Shown here one piece after another: positions 23,763-31,659 of a stretch of 33,746 bases of DNA (position 1 is its first letter; each line of letters opens with the position of its first letter). The notes beneath the pieces were generated by a model. That model had not been told where the DNA came from. It made no database searches and was given only the letters and a program-made list of their open reading frames with translations. The translations under genes were made by a program, and so were the position numbers. The DNA lies in the NCBI GenBank assembly GCA_024234635.1, contig JACKNX010000029.1:1-33746 (forward strand), given 5' to 3'. This DNA comes from Pseudomonadales bacterium (lineage in GTDB: Bacteria > Pseudomonadota > Gammaproteobacteria > Pseudomonadales > Azotimanducaceae).

Positions 23763-25250
23763 ATGCCAGCACACCCAGAGCGTCTCGATGTTGCGGTTCC
23801 AGGGCTCGATGCCCAGTTCATCGCCGGTGTCTGGTGCCCGGCGACCGGCGAGCCGGTTGAGGTCATTTCGCCGACCACCGAAGAGTGCCTTGCGCGCGTG
23901 GCAGCGCCCACGACCGCCGATGCGGATGCGGCGGTTCTTGCGGCGCGCAATGCCTTCGACAACGGGCCATGGCCTGACCTTCCCGTGGCGGAGCGCATTG
24001 CGGTGTGCGCCCGTCTTTGCGACAGCCTCGAGCGTCTGCTGCCCGTTCTCAACCGTGCCTGGGCGTTTGAATCCGGCGCGACGATTGCGCACGGGGAGAT
24101 GATCAATGACGGGGCTGGCGTCGCCGTCTGGCGAGGTGCGCTGGACCATGCGCGTGACCTTGGCTGGGAGGAAGACCGGGGGGATGTGCGGCTCCTGCGT
24201 CAGCCGATCGGCACCGTGCTCGGCATCCTCACCTACAACGGTCCGATAGTGCTCATGGGCATGAAGGTCATACCGGCGCTGCTGGCGGGCAATACGGTCA
24301 TCATCAAGCACGCTCCGGAGTCACCGCTGACCTCGCGCCTCATCGCGGAAGCGATCCGTGAAGCCGGTTTCCCGGCAGGCGTCGTGAGCGTGCTGGCGGC
24401 AGGCACGGCGGTGACGCAGTATCTGGTGGCGCATGCGGGGGTGGACATGGTGGCGTTGACCGGCGGTACGGCCATTGGCGTGGACGTCGTCAAGCGCACT
24501 GCGGACCGGCTTGCGCGGACCGCGCTCGAACTCGGCGGCAAGTCGCCGGCCATCATCGCCGACGATGCGGATCTCGATGACGTCATGGCGACTCTCGGAC
24601 CCGGCACCACCGGTTTCATGGGTCAGGTGTGTGTCAACCTTTCCCGTGTGCTGGCGCCACGCCGTCGCTACGACGAGGTGGTGGCCGCGCTCGCCGAACA
24701 TTTTCGCGGGCTGCGGGTGGGGGATCCGTTCGATCCGGCGACGGATCGCGGTCCGCTGGCGGTACAGCGGGCGCGGGATCGTGTGGAGACGCAGGTGGCG
24801 GTGGCAAGGGAGGAAGGCGCACGGGTGGTGGCTGGCGGCCGGCGACCGGCGCATCTGAATCGGGGATGGTTCTACGAACCGACCCTGCTGGCGGATGTCG
24901 ACAACCACATGCGAGTCGCCCGGGAGGAAATATTTGGTCCGGTGACGGCGGTGATTCCCTACGATGGCATCGAGCAGGCCATCGACATCGCGAACGACTC
25001 ACCCTTCGGCCTGGCCTGCTCGGTGTACACGCGTGACGCGGAACTGGCGGGCCGGGTGGCGCGCCGTATCCGCGCAGGCAGTGTGGCGATCAATCTGGCG
25101 GGGGTATCGCTCACGCAGCCGTTCGGTGGCTGGAAGCAGAGCGGCTGGGGCAAGGAGTGCGGCCCCGAAGGGTTGCTGGAGTTTCTGCAGATCAAACAGA
25201 TCGTCCGCGGCGGCGGCTACCTCGACGCCGGTGCCGGGAGGAACGCCTGA
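23763..25250 (+). CDS. NAD(P)-dependent aldehyde dehydrogenase
   Basis: The 495-residue protein is a standard-length ALDH. It has LTYNGPI with the conserved Asn159, the NAD site KHAPESPL (182-189), ALTGGTAIG (231-239), ELGGKSPAII with Glu256, the catalytic Cys290 in GQVCVNLSRV, and EEIFGPV. It oxidises an aldehyde to an acid, which could then feed the acyl-CoA synthetase. The segment around the cysteine (GQVCVN) differs slightly from the common GQ.C.A pattern. The stop overlaps the next ATG by one base. It belongs to the EthD/ALDH/SnoaL/MFS operon. Confidence 0.94.
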   Translation: MPAHPERLDVAVPGLDAQFIAGVWCPATGEPVEVISPTTEECLARVAAPTTADADAAVLAARNAFDNGPWPDLPVAERIAVCARLCDSLERLLPVLNRAWAFESGATIAHGEMINDGAGVAVWRGALDHARDLGWEEDRGDVRLLRQPIGTVLGILTYNGPIVLMGMKVIPALLAGNTVIIKHAPESPLTSRLIAEAIREAGFPAGVVSVLAAGTAVTQYLVAHAGVDMVALTGGTAIGVDVVKRTADRLARTALELGGKSPAIIADDADLDDVMATLGPGTTGFMGQVCVNLSRVLAPRRRYDEVVAALAEHFRGLRVGDPFDPATDRGPLAVQRARDRVETQVAVAREEGARVVAGGRRPAHLNRGWFYEPTLLADVDNHMRVAREEIFGPVTAVIPYDGIEQAIDIANDSPFGLACSVYTRDAELAGRVARRIRAGSVAINLAGVSLTQPFGGWKQSGWGKECGPEGLLEFLQIKQIVRGGGYLDAGAGRNA

Positions 25251-25807
25251 TGGTCGCACCGATGCTGCCGCAGACCTCGCTCGACGCGCCGTTCTCGGCG
25301 CATTACGTGCAGGCCAGACAGGAGATCGAGTACCTGCGACGCTGGTACTGCCGGGCCACGGACCTGTTCGGTATGACAGGCAATGGTGCCGCCACCGACG
25401 AGGCACGCAGGATCTACCGGCGTATCTTCACGGCGGATGCAAACATCCGGGTGAGTGGCGCCACCGGTCGACCGCTGCAGGCCCGTGGCCCCGACGGCTG
25501 GGCTGCCGTAGTCACGGAAGCGCTTCGGGACTACACGGTGACACAGCATCTGCTTGGTACGCAGCTGGTCGATTTCCGCGTGCTCACGCCCGAGGAAGAC
25601 GAGGCGGGATCGTATCGACTCCGCGCCGGCGAGGCGTGCCTGTCCAGCTATCTGCAGGCGTGGCATGTGTGGCCGGACAACCGGCTGCGTGTGGTCATGG
25701 GTAATTACCTGGACGAAGTCCGTTATGTTCCGGGCACCGGCTGGCAGATCCACGACATGAATCTCGTGCATCTCACCAGCGAAGTGCGACCGTTGGGCAG
25801 CGTGTGA
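25250..25807 (+). CDS. SnoaL-like (NTF2-fold) protein
   Basis: The 185-residue protein has the SnoaL/NTF2-like layout. An N-terminal helix pair (QARQEIEYLRRWYCRATDLF) is followed by RRIFTADANIRVSG and a strand-rich C-terminus (YLQAWHVWPDNRLRVVMGNYLDEVRY). This fold covers polyketide cyclases, steroid isomerases and many proteins of unknown role. Its start ATG overlaps the ALDH stop (TGATG) and its own stop overlaps the MFS start in the same way, indicating translational coupling of all three. Nothing in the sequence fixes the reaction. Confidence 0.85.
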   Translation: MVAPMLPQTSLDAPFSAHYVQARQEIEYLRRWYCRATDLFGMTGNGAATDEARRIYRRIFTADANIRVSGATGRPLQARGPDGWAAVVTEALRDYTVTQHLLGTQLVDFRVLTPEEDEAGSYRLRAGEACLSSYLQAWHVWPDNRLRVVMGNYLDEVRYVPGTGWQIHDMNLVHLTSEVRPLGSV

Positions 25808-27147
25808 TGGCTGGCAGGACAAACACCCCCGACGTTGCGGCGGGGGCGGCGACGGATTACCCCGCGGCCGCGTACGGTTGGTACGTAACGTTCGTGCTGC
25901 TGCTCGGGTTCACGTTTTCGTTCGTGGACAGGCAGGTGCTGAACTTGCTGGTGGAACCCATCCGCGCGGATCTCGACATCACGGATACGCAGATCAGTTT
26001 TGTGCAGGGCCTCGCTTTCGCCATCACGTACGTGCTGGCGAGTGTACCCATCGGCCGGCTGGTCGACCGCTTCAACCGGGTGCGCATCATGATTGTCGGC
26101 GTGCTGGTATGGAGCGCGACCACCATTGCCTGCGGCCTGTCACGCAACTACGGGCAGTTGCTGGTGGCGCGCATGGGGGTTGGTGTCGGCGAGGCCACCC
26201 TCAGTCCCGCGGCGTGGTCGGTGCTGGCGGACTACTTTCACCCGGAGCGTCTGTCGCGGCCGATCAGCGTGTATCTGATGGGGCCGTACATCGGCGCGGG
26301 CATCGCCATGATTGCCGGTGCCGAGGTGCTCGATTTCACCCGGGAGGTGTCCACCATCGACGTACCGCTGCTGGGCGAACTTGCGCCCTGGCAATTTACC
26401 TTCATCGCGGTGGGACTGCCGGGGGTGCTCATCGCGGCGCTGCTCGGCACCGTACGGGAACCCATACGCACCGGGCGCGGGGGGGCGATGCAGGTGGTGC
26501 CGCCCTGGCGCGAGGTGTTCGCGTACATGCGCCGCCACGCCCGCATCTACATTGCGTTGCATCTGGGTGTGCCTTTCATCGTGGTCATGCTCTACGGCCT
26601 GCAGGCGTGGACCCCGACAATCCTTGTGCGCGTGCATGGCTGGGATCTGGCGGATGCAGGACGCAATTATGGTCTCATCGCCCTGGTTGCCGGGTCGGCC
26701 GGCGTGCTGAGCGGGCCATTCGTTGCCCGTCTCGTCGATCGTGCCGGGCGGGGCGACGCCGCGCTGCTGGTGGCGATACTGGGCGCGGCGCTGGCGACCG
26801 TTTGTCTGGCGGCCATTCCGCTGCAGGGTACTGCGACCGGCGCGCTCTGGTGCATCGCCGGTGCCAGCTTCAGCGTGACGCTGCCGCTGGCACTGGTCAC
26901 CTCCGCCATGCAGCAGGTCACCCCCAACGCCATGCGTGGTGTCGTCAATGGTGCCTACGTCGTGACGACCAACGTCATCGGTCTGGCGCTGGGACCGACG
27001 CTGGTGGCGGCCTGCACCGACTACGTGTTCCGGGATCCCGCCGCGGTCGACCGCTCGCTGGCGGCGGTGTCGCTGTGCATGGGCCCGATAGCCATTGCAC
27101 TGCTGGCGTCCGGTCTGGTGGCCTTGCGACGGCACGCATCCGGTTGA
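25807..27147 (+). CDS. MFS transporter (Spns/OFA-like sugar/metabolite type)
   Basis: The 446-residue protein has about 12 hydrophobic segments. Early positions carry FVDRQVLNLLVEPIRADL, and GRLVDRFNRVRIM between helices 2 and 3 is MFS motif A. RMGVGVGEATLSPAAWSVL in helices 4-5 is typical of Spinster-like/hexuronate-type carriers often found beside catabolic genes. It probably imports or exports an organic acid or a hydrophobic metabolite. The ATG at 25807 shares a base with the SnoaL stop; a GTG at 25804 is also possible. It is the last gene of the EthD operon, and a 6-bp hairpin follows at 27174-27191. Confidence 0.93.
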   Translation: MAGRTNTPDVAAGAATDYPAAAYGWYVTFVLLLGFTFSFVDRQVLNLLVEPIRADLDITDTQISFVQGLAFAITYVLASVPIGRLVDRFNRVRIMIVGVLVWSATTIACGLSRNYGQLLVARMGVGVGEATLSPAAWSVLADYFHPERLSRPISVYLMGPYIGAGIAMIAGAEVLDFTREVSTIDVPLLGELAPWQFTFIAVGLPGVLIAALLGTVREPIRTGRGGAMQVVPPWREVFAYMRRHARIYIALHLGVPFIVVMLYGLQAWTPTILVRVHGWDLADAGRNYGLIALVAGSAGVLSGPFVARLVDRAGRGDAALLVAILGAALATVCLAAIPLQGTATGALWCIAGASFSVTLPLALVTSAMQQVTPNAMRGVVNGAYVVTTNVIGLALGPTLVAACTDYVFRDPAAVDRSLAAVSLCMGPIAIALLASGLVALRRHASG

Positions 27148-27475
27148 CGCTGGCGGCGCTGGCGATGACTGGCGCGCAGTGTTCCCTGCGCAGACCGTCC
27201 CTGGTCAGCCCCCTGGTGGTCAGCGAGAACGTGACCGATGAGCAATCGCGCAGGTGCCGGCAACACGCGCCAGGTGTGCGTTGCGGGAGCGGTTCTCCGA
27301 TGCGAATGCGGCACCTCTCAGCTGCAGCAGCCGGTGTACCCGGCGCTGAACCTGCCCTCCGGGTTGCACACGCGGCCAAACTGGTGCCTCATGCGCGCCC
27401 GGCGCTGGAGGGCATGGCGCGCAGGACAGCTGAAGCGCGGGAATGAATACGGGCAGAAGAGAAGCAGAGGAGCGA
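27148..27475. other. Intergenic region between MFS and VOC genes
   Basis: The 328 nt hold a short hairpin (GCGCAG at 27174-27179 and CTGCGC at 27186-27191), which may weakly end the MFS operon. The remaining GC-rich DNA has open frames without ribosome sites or motifs. It probably includes the promoter for the VOC/quinoprotein operon, but I could not place boxes. Confidence 0.45.
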
Positions 27476-28888
27476 ATGCGAGCCGCAACACGATGGCAGG
27501 TGACCGGTCTGGAGAGGCCGGCCGGCGGGGGCCGACCGACAAATCGGGGCGCGTGCGTCCGGTTGGGTGACAGCGGCTTGAAAGCCTCGCTGCTGGCCGG
27601 TCTGATGGTTCTGCTGGTCAGCGTACCCGTCGCCGGCGCCGCGGAGACAATCGAACTCACGCGTGCGTTGCTGCGTCTCGATGTTGCGGCGTCCGATGTC
27701 AACACGGTTACCTTCCCGGCTTCCGCGGGACCGGCGCAGCTGGCGATCGAGGGGCCGGGAACGGGTCTGGCAGTGCGTCTCAACGACCAGCCGGTTGCCG
27801 CCGGGGAGGTATCGCTGCGGGACAGCAATGTCCTCACGGTGGAAGGCGAGCCCGGCGTACCGGTGCGCGTGCGGGTCACGCAGACTGCTGACGTGGCGCT
27901 GGACGTGCTCAGTCGCATTCACTTCAACACCAATGTGGGTGATTTTGCGTCGGCACGCGCGTTCTACGGACTGCTCGGTTTTGCAACGCTGTCCGGTTTT
28001 CCCGACACCAACACGGTGGCCATGGCGAAGGCTATCGGTATCGACCAGCCAACCTCCTATGACGGTGCGAAGGGTGGTGAGCCCGGCGGCTACCTGCTGC
28101 ACGGCGAACTGATCGGGTTGGGCTTCAACCGGGGAGTGATCGATCTGATCGAGTTCACGATTCCCCGCAATGACGCGCCGCCTTACCCCACGCTCAACCG
28201 GCTGGGCATGGCCTGGGCGGTCTTCGAAACCGTTGATGTCGAGCGCGATGTGCGCACGCTCTCGGCTGCCGGTGTACGTTTTCTCTCGGCGCCCGTGCAG
28301 CGTGCGGACGGCACCCGTTTTGTCATGCTGCAGGATCCGGACGGCACCTTCTACGAATTACGCGAGGTTGCCGGCGAAGTGGACGAAACGGCGCCGACGC
28401 AGTTGCAACGCATCGGTCCGGTTGTCATCAATGTCAGCGATCTTCGGCGCTCACTGGCCTGGTACCGGATGCTCGGCTACGAAGCCACCGGCGAGCTGGC
28501 GTCCACCGAATCCGCCGAGGTGGCGGCGGCCATGGGTTTCGACGCCCCGTTCGAGATTCACGGCGTGCGGCTGACCCACCGTGAGGATGCATCGCGTATC
28601 GAACTGGTCGAGTGGTTGCGGCCGTTTGATCCCACGCCGCCCTATCCGTTGCCCATCAACCACATTGGCATTCATCGGATGGCTTTCACCAGCGGCGATA
28701 TCGACGGTGACGTGGCGCAACTGGTGGCGCAGGGCGTGGAAATGATCAGTCCGATCACGCCGTGCTGTTCCGGTCCGGATGCCTGGGGCGGAATCGTAGC
28801 GTTCCGGGATCCGGATGGCACCATCATGGAACTGGCCGAGATGCCGTTCATGACCTGGCTGACCCGCCTGATGAACCTGTTCAACTGA
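27476..28888 (+). CDS. Secreted protein with two VOC (glyoxalase-fold) domains
   Basis: From the ATG at 27476 the protein has 470 residues. GAGGAG lies 3 nt upstream; an in-frame ATG at 27443 would add 11. A signal peptide follows a long basic N-region (core LLAGLMVLLVSVPVAGA, about 39-55). Residues about 57-145 are a beta-rich stretch. Then come two vicinal-oxygen-chelate units: RIHFNTNVGDFASARAFYGL (about 147-166) to DPDGTFYELRE, and VVINVSDLRRSLAWYRMLGY (about 316-335) to FRDPDGTIMELAE. VOC proteins are glyoxalases, dioxygenases or binding proteins and mostly cytosolic, so an exported double-VOC protein is unusual. A Cys-Cys pair lies in TPCCSGPDAWGG. The next gene starts 44 nt downstream. 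Confidence 0.85.
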   Translation: MRAATRWQVTGLERPAGGGRPTNRGACVRLGDSGLKASLLAGLMVLLVSVPVAGAAETIELTRALLRLDVAASDVNTVTFPASAGPAQLAIEGPGTGLAVRLNDQPVAAGEVSLRDSNVLTVEGEPGVPVRVRVTQTADVALDVLSRIHFNTNVGDFASARAFYGLLGFATLSGFPDTNTVAMAKAIGIDQPTSYDGAKGGEPGGYLLHGELIGLGFNRGVIDLIEFTIPRNDAPPYPTLNRLGMAWAVFETVDVERDVRTLSAAGVRFLSAPVQRADGTRFVMLQDPDGTFYELREVAGEVDETAPTQLQRIGPVVINVSDLRRSLAWYRMLGYEATGELASTESAEVAAAMGFDAPFEIHGVRLTHREDASRIELVEWLRPFDPTPPYPLPINHIGIHRMAFTSGDIDGDVAQLVAQGVEMISPITPCCSGPDAWGGIVAFRDPDGTIMELAEMPFMTWLTRLMNLFN

Positions 28889-28932
28889 CGATGCGCCCCG
28901 TGGTCCGTACCCGTATGCAAGTGGCGGGAGAC

Positions 28933-30543
28933 ATGCCGTTTTGTGGGGTGCATGCCACGTGGCGGGCGATGGCGCTTCTCATCAGTTCGCTGCTCGCAAG
29001 CGTCGCCTGGGCGGCGCCCTGCGAGGATGCAGCCGGCATTGCCGGGCTGGACGACGGCTACATCGTTGGCTGGGGTATCGACCATCGCAACACCCGCTAT
29101 CAACCACGCTCGGCCATCACCGCGGCCAATGCCGCGCGCCTGACACTCAAATGGGCCTACGGACTGGCCAGTTCGACCCCGCGCAGCTGGCCCCTGGTCA
29201 CCGAAAATACGGTGTTCCTGGGCGACGGCGGACGCGGCGTGGTGGCGCTCGACCGCGAGACCGGCTGCGAACGCTGGGTTCACGAACACACCGGAACAAT
29301 TGCCAGCGCGCTGCTGCCCGCGCGCATCGATGGTCGTCCCGCGCTCCTGTTCAATGATCGGCTCAGCGGCCTGTATGCCATCGATGCCCGCAGCGGTGAG
29401 CGTATCTGGCACGCTGCGGTGGATGACGAACCGGTACCCTGGTACTCGGGCACGCCGCTCGTCACCAGCGATACGGTCTATCTGCCCGTCGCCTCGCTGG
29501 AGGTTGGTCTGGCCGTCAATCCACTGTATGGCTGCTGCACCACCAGCGGTGGTATCGCGGCGTTTGATCTGCGCACGGGCCGCAAACGCTGGTATCTGCC
29601 TACGATCCCCGAGCCGGCTCGCGAGACGGGCAGCCACTGGGGATTTGTGCAGGAGTATGGCCCGAGCGGGGCCGCCGTGTGGGGTGCCCCTGCATTCGAT
29701 GCAACGCGCAACCGCGTGTACTTCGGTACCGGACAGAACTTTTCACATCCAACCACGGCCACCAGCGATGCGATGTTTGCGGTCGACGCCACTACTGGCG
29801 ATATCGTCTGGGTTCGGCAATTCACGGCCAACGATGCCTACACCGCTGCCTGCAACATCAAGGCCCTGAATCATCCCAATTGTGCCGAACCCACCGGGCC
29901 GGATGTGGACTTCGGGGCGCCGCTGATGCTGCTGCGCACCGCGGCCGGACGGGAACTGCTGGTGGGAGGGCAGAAGTCCGCACAGGTGCATGCCGTGGAT
30001 CCTGCCACCGGGCAACCGGTGTGGACGCGCCGGCTGGGCCGGGGCGGCATCATTGGCGGCGTGCACTGGGGGATGGCGGCGAACGAATCGATGGGTCTGC
30101 TGTTTGTTCCCGTGAGCGACAAGGGCCTGCAGGGATTTCCGTCGCCGGGCGAACCGGCGCCGGGACTCTACGCACTGGACATCGCCACGGGTGAACCGCG
30201 CTGGACGGCCCGCCGCGCGTCGCGGTGTGACGACGAAGAGTGCGTCTACGGGCTGTCCGCCGCCATCGTCGCTGCCAACGACATCGTTGTGGCGGGCAGT
30301 ATCGATGGCTATCTGGACGTGTACGCCGCGACCGATGGCAGGCTGCTGTGGTCGTGGGATGCGTGGCGTGACCTGGTCGCGGTAAACGGCGTCGATACGA
30401 CGGGCGGTGCCTTCGATGCCCACGGCCCGTTCCTGGCCGATGATCTGCTGCTCGTCACCGCGGGATACGGCTATGTCGGCCGTCAGCGCGCGGGCAACGC
30501 GTTCCTCGTGTTCCAGCTGGTGGACGGCAATGGCGATGGCTGA
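28933..30543 (+). CDS. PVA-dehydrogenase-like PQQ-binding beta-propeller protein
   Basis: The protein (536 residues from the ATG at 28933) has a signal peptide (ALLISSLLASVAWA) followed by propeller blades of the quinoprotein type. Repeating tryptophan-docking segments read DRETGCERW, DARSGERIW, DLRTGRKRW, DATTGDIVW, DPATGQPVW and DIATGEPRW. The vicinal Cys-Cys in LYGCCTTSGG, then PSGAAVWGAPAFD and GPDVDFGAPLML, match polyvinyl-alcohol-dehydrogenase-like PQQ enzymes of the outer membrane or periplasm. No cytochrome c CxxCH motif is seen. I prefer the start at 28933 because of GGGAG just upstream; 28891, 3 nt after the VOC stop, is an alternative. It should oxidise alcohols with PQQ. Confidence 0.85.
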   Translation: MPFCGVHATWRAMALLISSLLASVAWAAPCEDAAGIAGLDDGYIVGWGIDHRNTRYQPRSAITAANAARLTLKWAYGLASSTPRSWPLVTENTVFLGDGGRGVVALDRETGCERWVHEHTGTIASALLPARIDGRPALLFNDRLSGLYAIDARSGERIWHAAVDDEPVPWYSGTPLVTSDTVYLPVASLEVGLAVNPLYGCCTTSGGIAAFDLRTGRKRWYLPTIPEPARETGSHWGFVQEYGPSGAAVWGAPAFDATRNRVYFGTGQNFSHPTTATSDAMFAVDATTGDIVWVRQFTANDAYTAACNIKALNHPNCAEPTGPDVDFGAPLMLLRTAAGRELLVGGQKSAQVHAVDPATGQPVWTRRLGRGGIIGGVHWGMAANESMGLLFVPVSDKGLQGFPSPGEPAPGLYALDIATGEPRWTARRASRCDDEECVYGLSAAIVAANDIVVAGSIDGYLDVYAATDGRLLWSWDAWRDLVAVNGVDTTGGAFDAHGPFLADDLLLVTAGYGYVGRQRAGNAFLVFQLVDGNGDG

Positions 30544-31018
30544 GCGGCGCGAACCGGCGGGACGGGGACGGCGACTGGCGGCGACGCTGGTGGATGGCTT
30601 GCTGGTACCCGCGGTAACGGTGCTGCTGGTCATGGTGACGGGGGTGGTCGAGGATGCGGAGGACTACAGAACCAGTGTCTGGATGGCTGAGGTGCTGGTC
30701 CTGGCGGTGGTGAGCTATGTGCTGCTGAACGGCATCACGCTCTGGCGCGATGGCCAGACCCTGGGCAAGAAGCTGCTCGGAATCCGCCTCGTTGCATGGG
30801 ATGGCGGGTTCGACGGTCCGTCAACGGATGTCCGATTGCCGTTCTGGAAGCTGGTGCCGCTCCGCGCGCTCTTCTTTCCCCTGCTGTTCTGTTTACCGAT
30901 TCCCTGGCTCTGCCTGCTGCCTCTTGTCGATCAACTGGCGATATTCCGCAAGGATCGCCGTTGTGTACATGATCTTGTCTGCGGGACGGCGGTGATCCGG
31001 GCAGGAACGAATTCATGA
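30530..31018 (+). CDS. RDD-family integral membrane protein
   Basis: The 162-residue protein has the RDD pattern. A basic GRRLAATLVDGLLV precedes helix 1 (conserved Arg and Asp), RDGQTLGKKLLGIRLV follows helix 2, and KLVPLRALFFPLLFC begins helix 3. A fourth short hydrophobic stretch ends near VDQLAIF. RDD proteins are poorly understood; some act as ion antiporters. It starts within the end of the quinoprotein gene (overlap of 14 nt; an ATG at 30536 is also possible) and its stop overlaps the next ATG, so all three genes are co-transcribed. Confidence 0.85.
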   Translation: MAMAERREPAGRGRRLAATLVDGLLVPAVTVLLVMVTGVVEDAEDYRTSVWMAEVLVLAVVSYVLLNGITLWRDGQTLGKKLLGIRLVAWDGGFDGPSTDVRLPFWKLVPLRALFFPLLFCLPIPWLCLLPLVDQLAIFRKDRRCVHDLVCGTAVIRAGTNS

Positions 31019-31389
31019 AAGAGACTGTCGCGATGAACCATCTGTATACCGTTACCCTGGTACTGAACCTGCTGATCGAACTGCTGGCGGCAGTGTCCCT
31101 GATCGGCGGGCCGACCGGTTTCGCCGCCGCGGGAAGCGGGGAACAGTGGGCAATGCACTATGGATTCGCGGCGCTGGCGATCTCCACCACCGTCCTGTGG
31201 GTGTGGCCTTTCCGGACGGTTCCGGCCGTCGCAACCGTGGTGCTTGGCGTGCTGTCCACGTTCCATGTCGGGTTGTTCATTTCGCTCGTCACGGCCGGCG
31301 ACCAGCCGGCTGGCGTGGTCATTCATGCCGTGATGGCCAGCCTGTGCCTGCTCCTGTTCGTCCGCCGGTCCAGGTGGTGCGCGGCGTGA
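31015..31389 (+). CDS. Small four-helix membrane protein, unknown function
   Basis: The 124-residue protein has four hydrophobic segments (about 11-30, 46-66, 70-92 and 99-115) and no recognised motif. The ATG overlaps the RDD stop by 4 nt (ATGA). The second in-frame ATG at residue 7 is an alternative start. Its position after the RDD gene suggests they act at the membrane together, but this is inference. Confidence 0.7.
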   Translation: MKETVAMNHLYTVTLVLNLLIELLAAVSLIGGPTGFAAAGSGEQWAMHYGFAALAISTTVLWVWPFRTVPAVATVVLGVLSTFHVGLFISLVTAGDQPAGVVIHAVMASLCLLLFVRRSRWCAA

Positions 31390-31659
31390 CGGTTCGCCTG
31401 TTGTTCACGGGGCGGGTTAGGACAGCTGCGCGTGCTCCTGTCTGTCGCGCGGGTTGCGTGGGGCGATCCGGCGCGCGAATCTTGATACGCTACCCGCGCG
31501 TTTCCACCGCGCGCCATCCGCTGCGCGCCCCGGCCCCGGTGAGGGTTGGCCCGCTCGCCGCGACGCGCCGCGAGACGGTGGGAGAGAGGGAGGACGCCGG
31601 CCCGCCGAGTCGGTTCGAGCGGGCGAATTGAACGTGATCATCTGCAGGGGAATATAGCC
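31390..31659. other. Intergenic region before the Baeyer-Villiger gene
   Basis: The 270 nt are very GC-rich, with one AT-richer island around 31478-31493 that may belong to a promoter. No clear -35/-10 pair or palindrome was found. An open frame runs through in the frame of the downstream gene, but its codons are unlike protein and the good start lies at 31660. Confidence 0.45.

Noticed and set aside
25878..27446. Long plus-strand frame (522 codons) overlapping the MFS gene
   Set aside because: It is a frame-shifted reading of the transporter with no hydrophobic pattern or motif; the MFS frame has complete family features.
27238..27570. Possible small gene between the MFS and VOC genes
   Set aside because: No ribosome site, no motif, Arg-rich composition, and it runs into the VOC gene in another frame.
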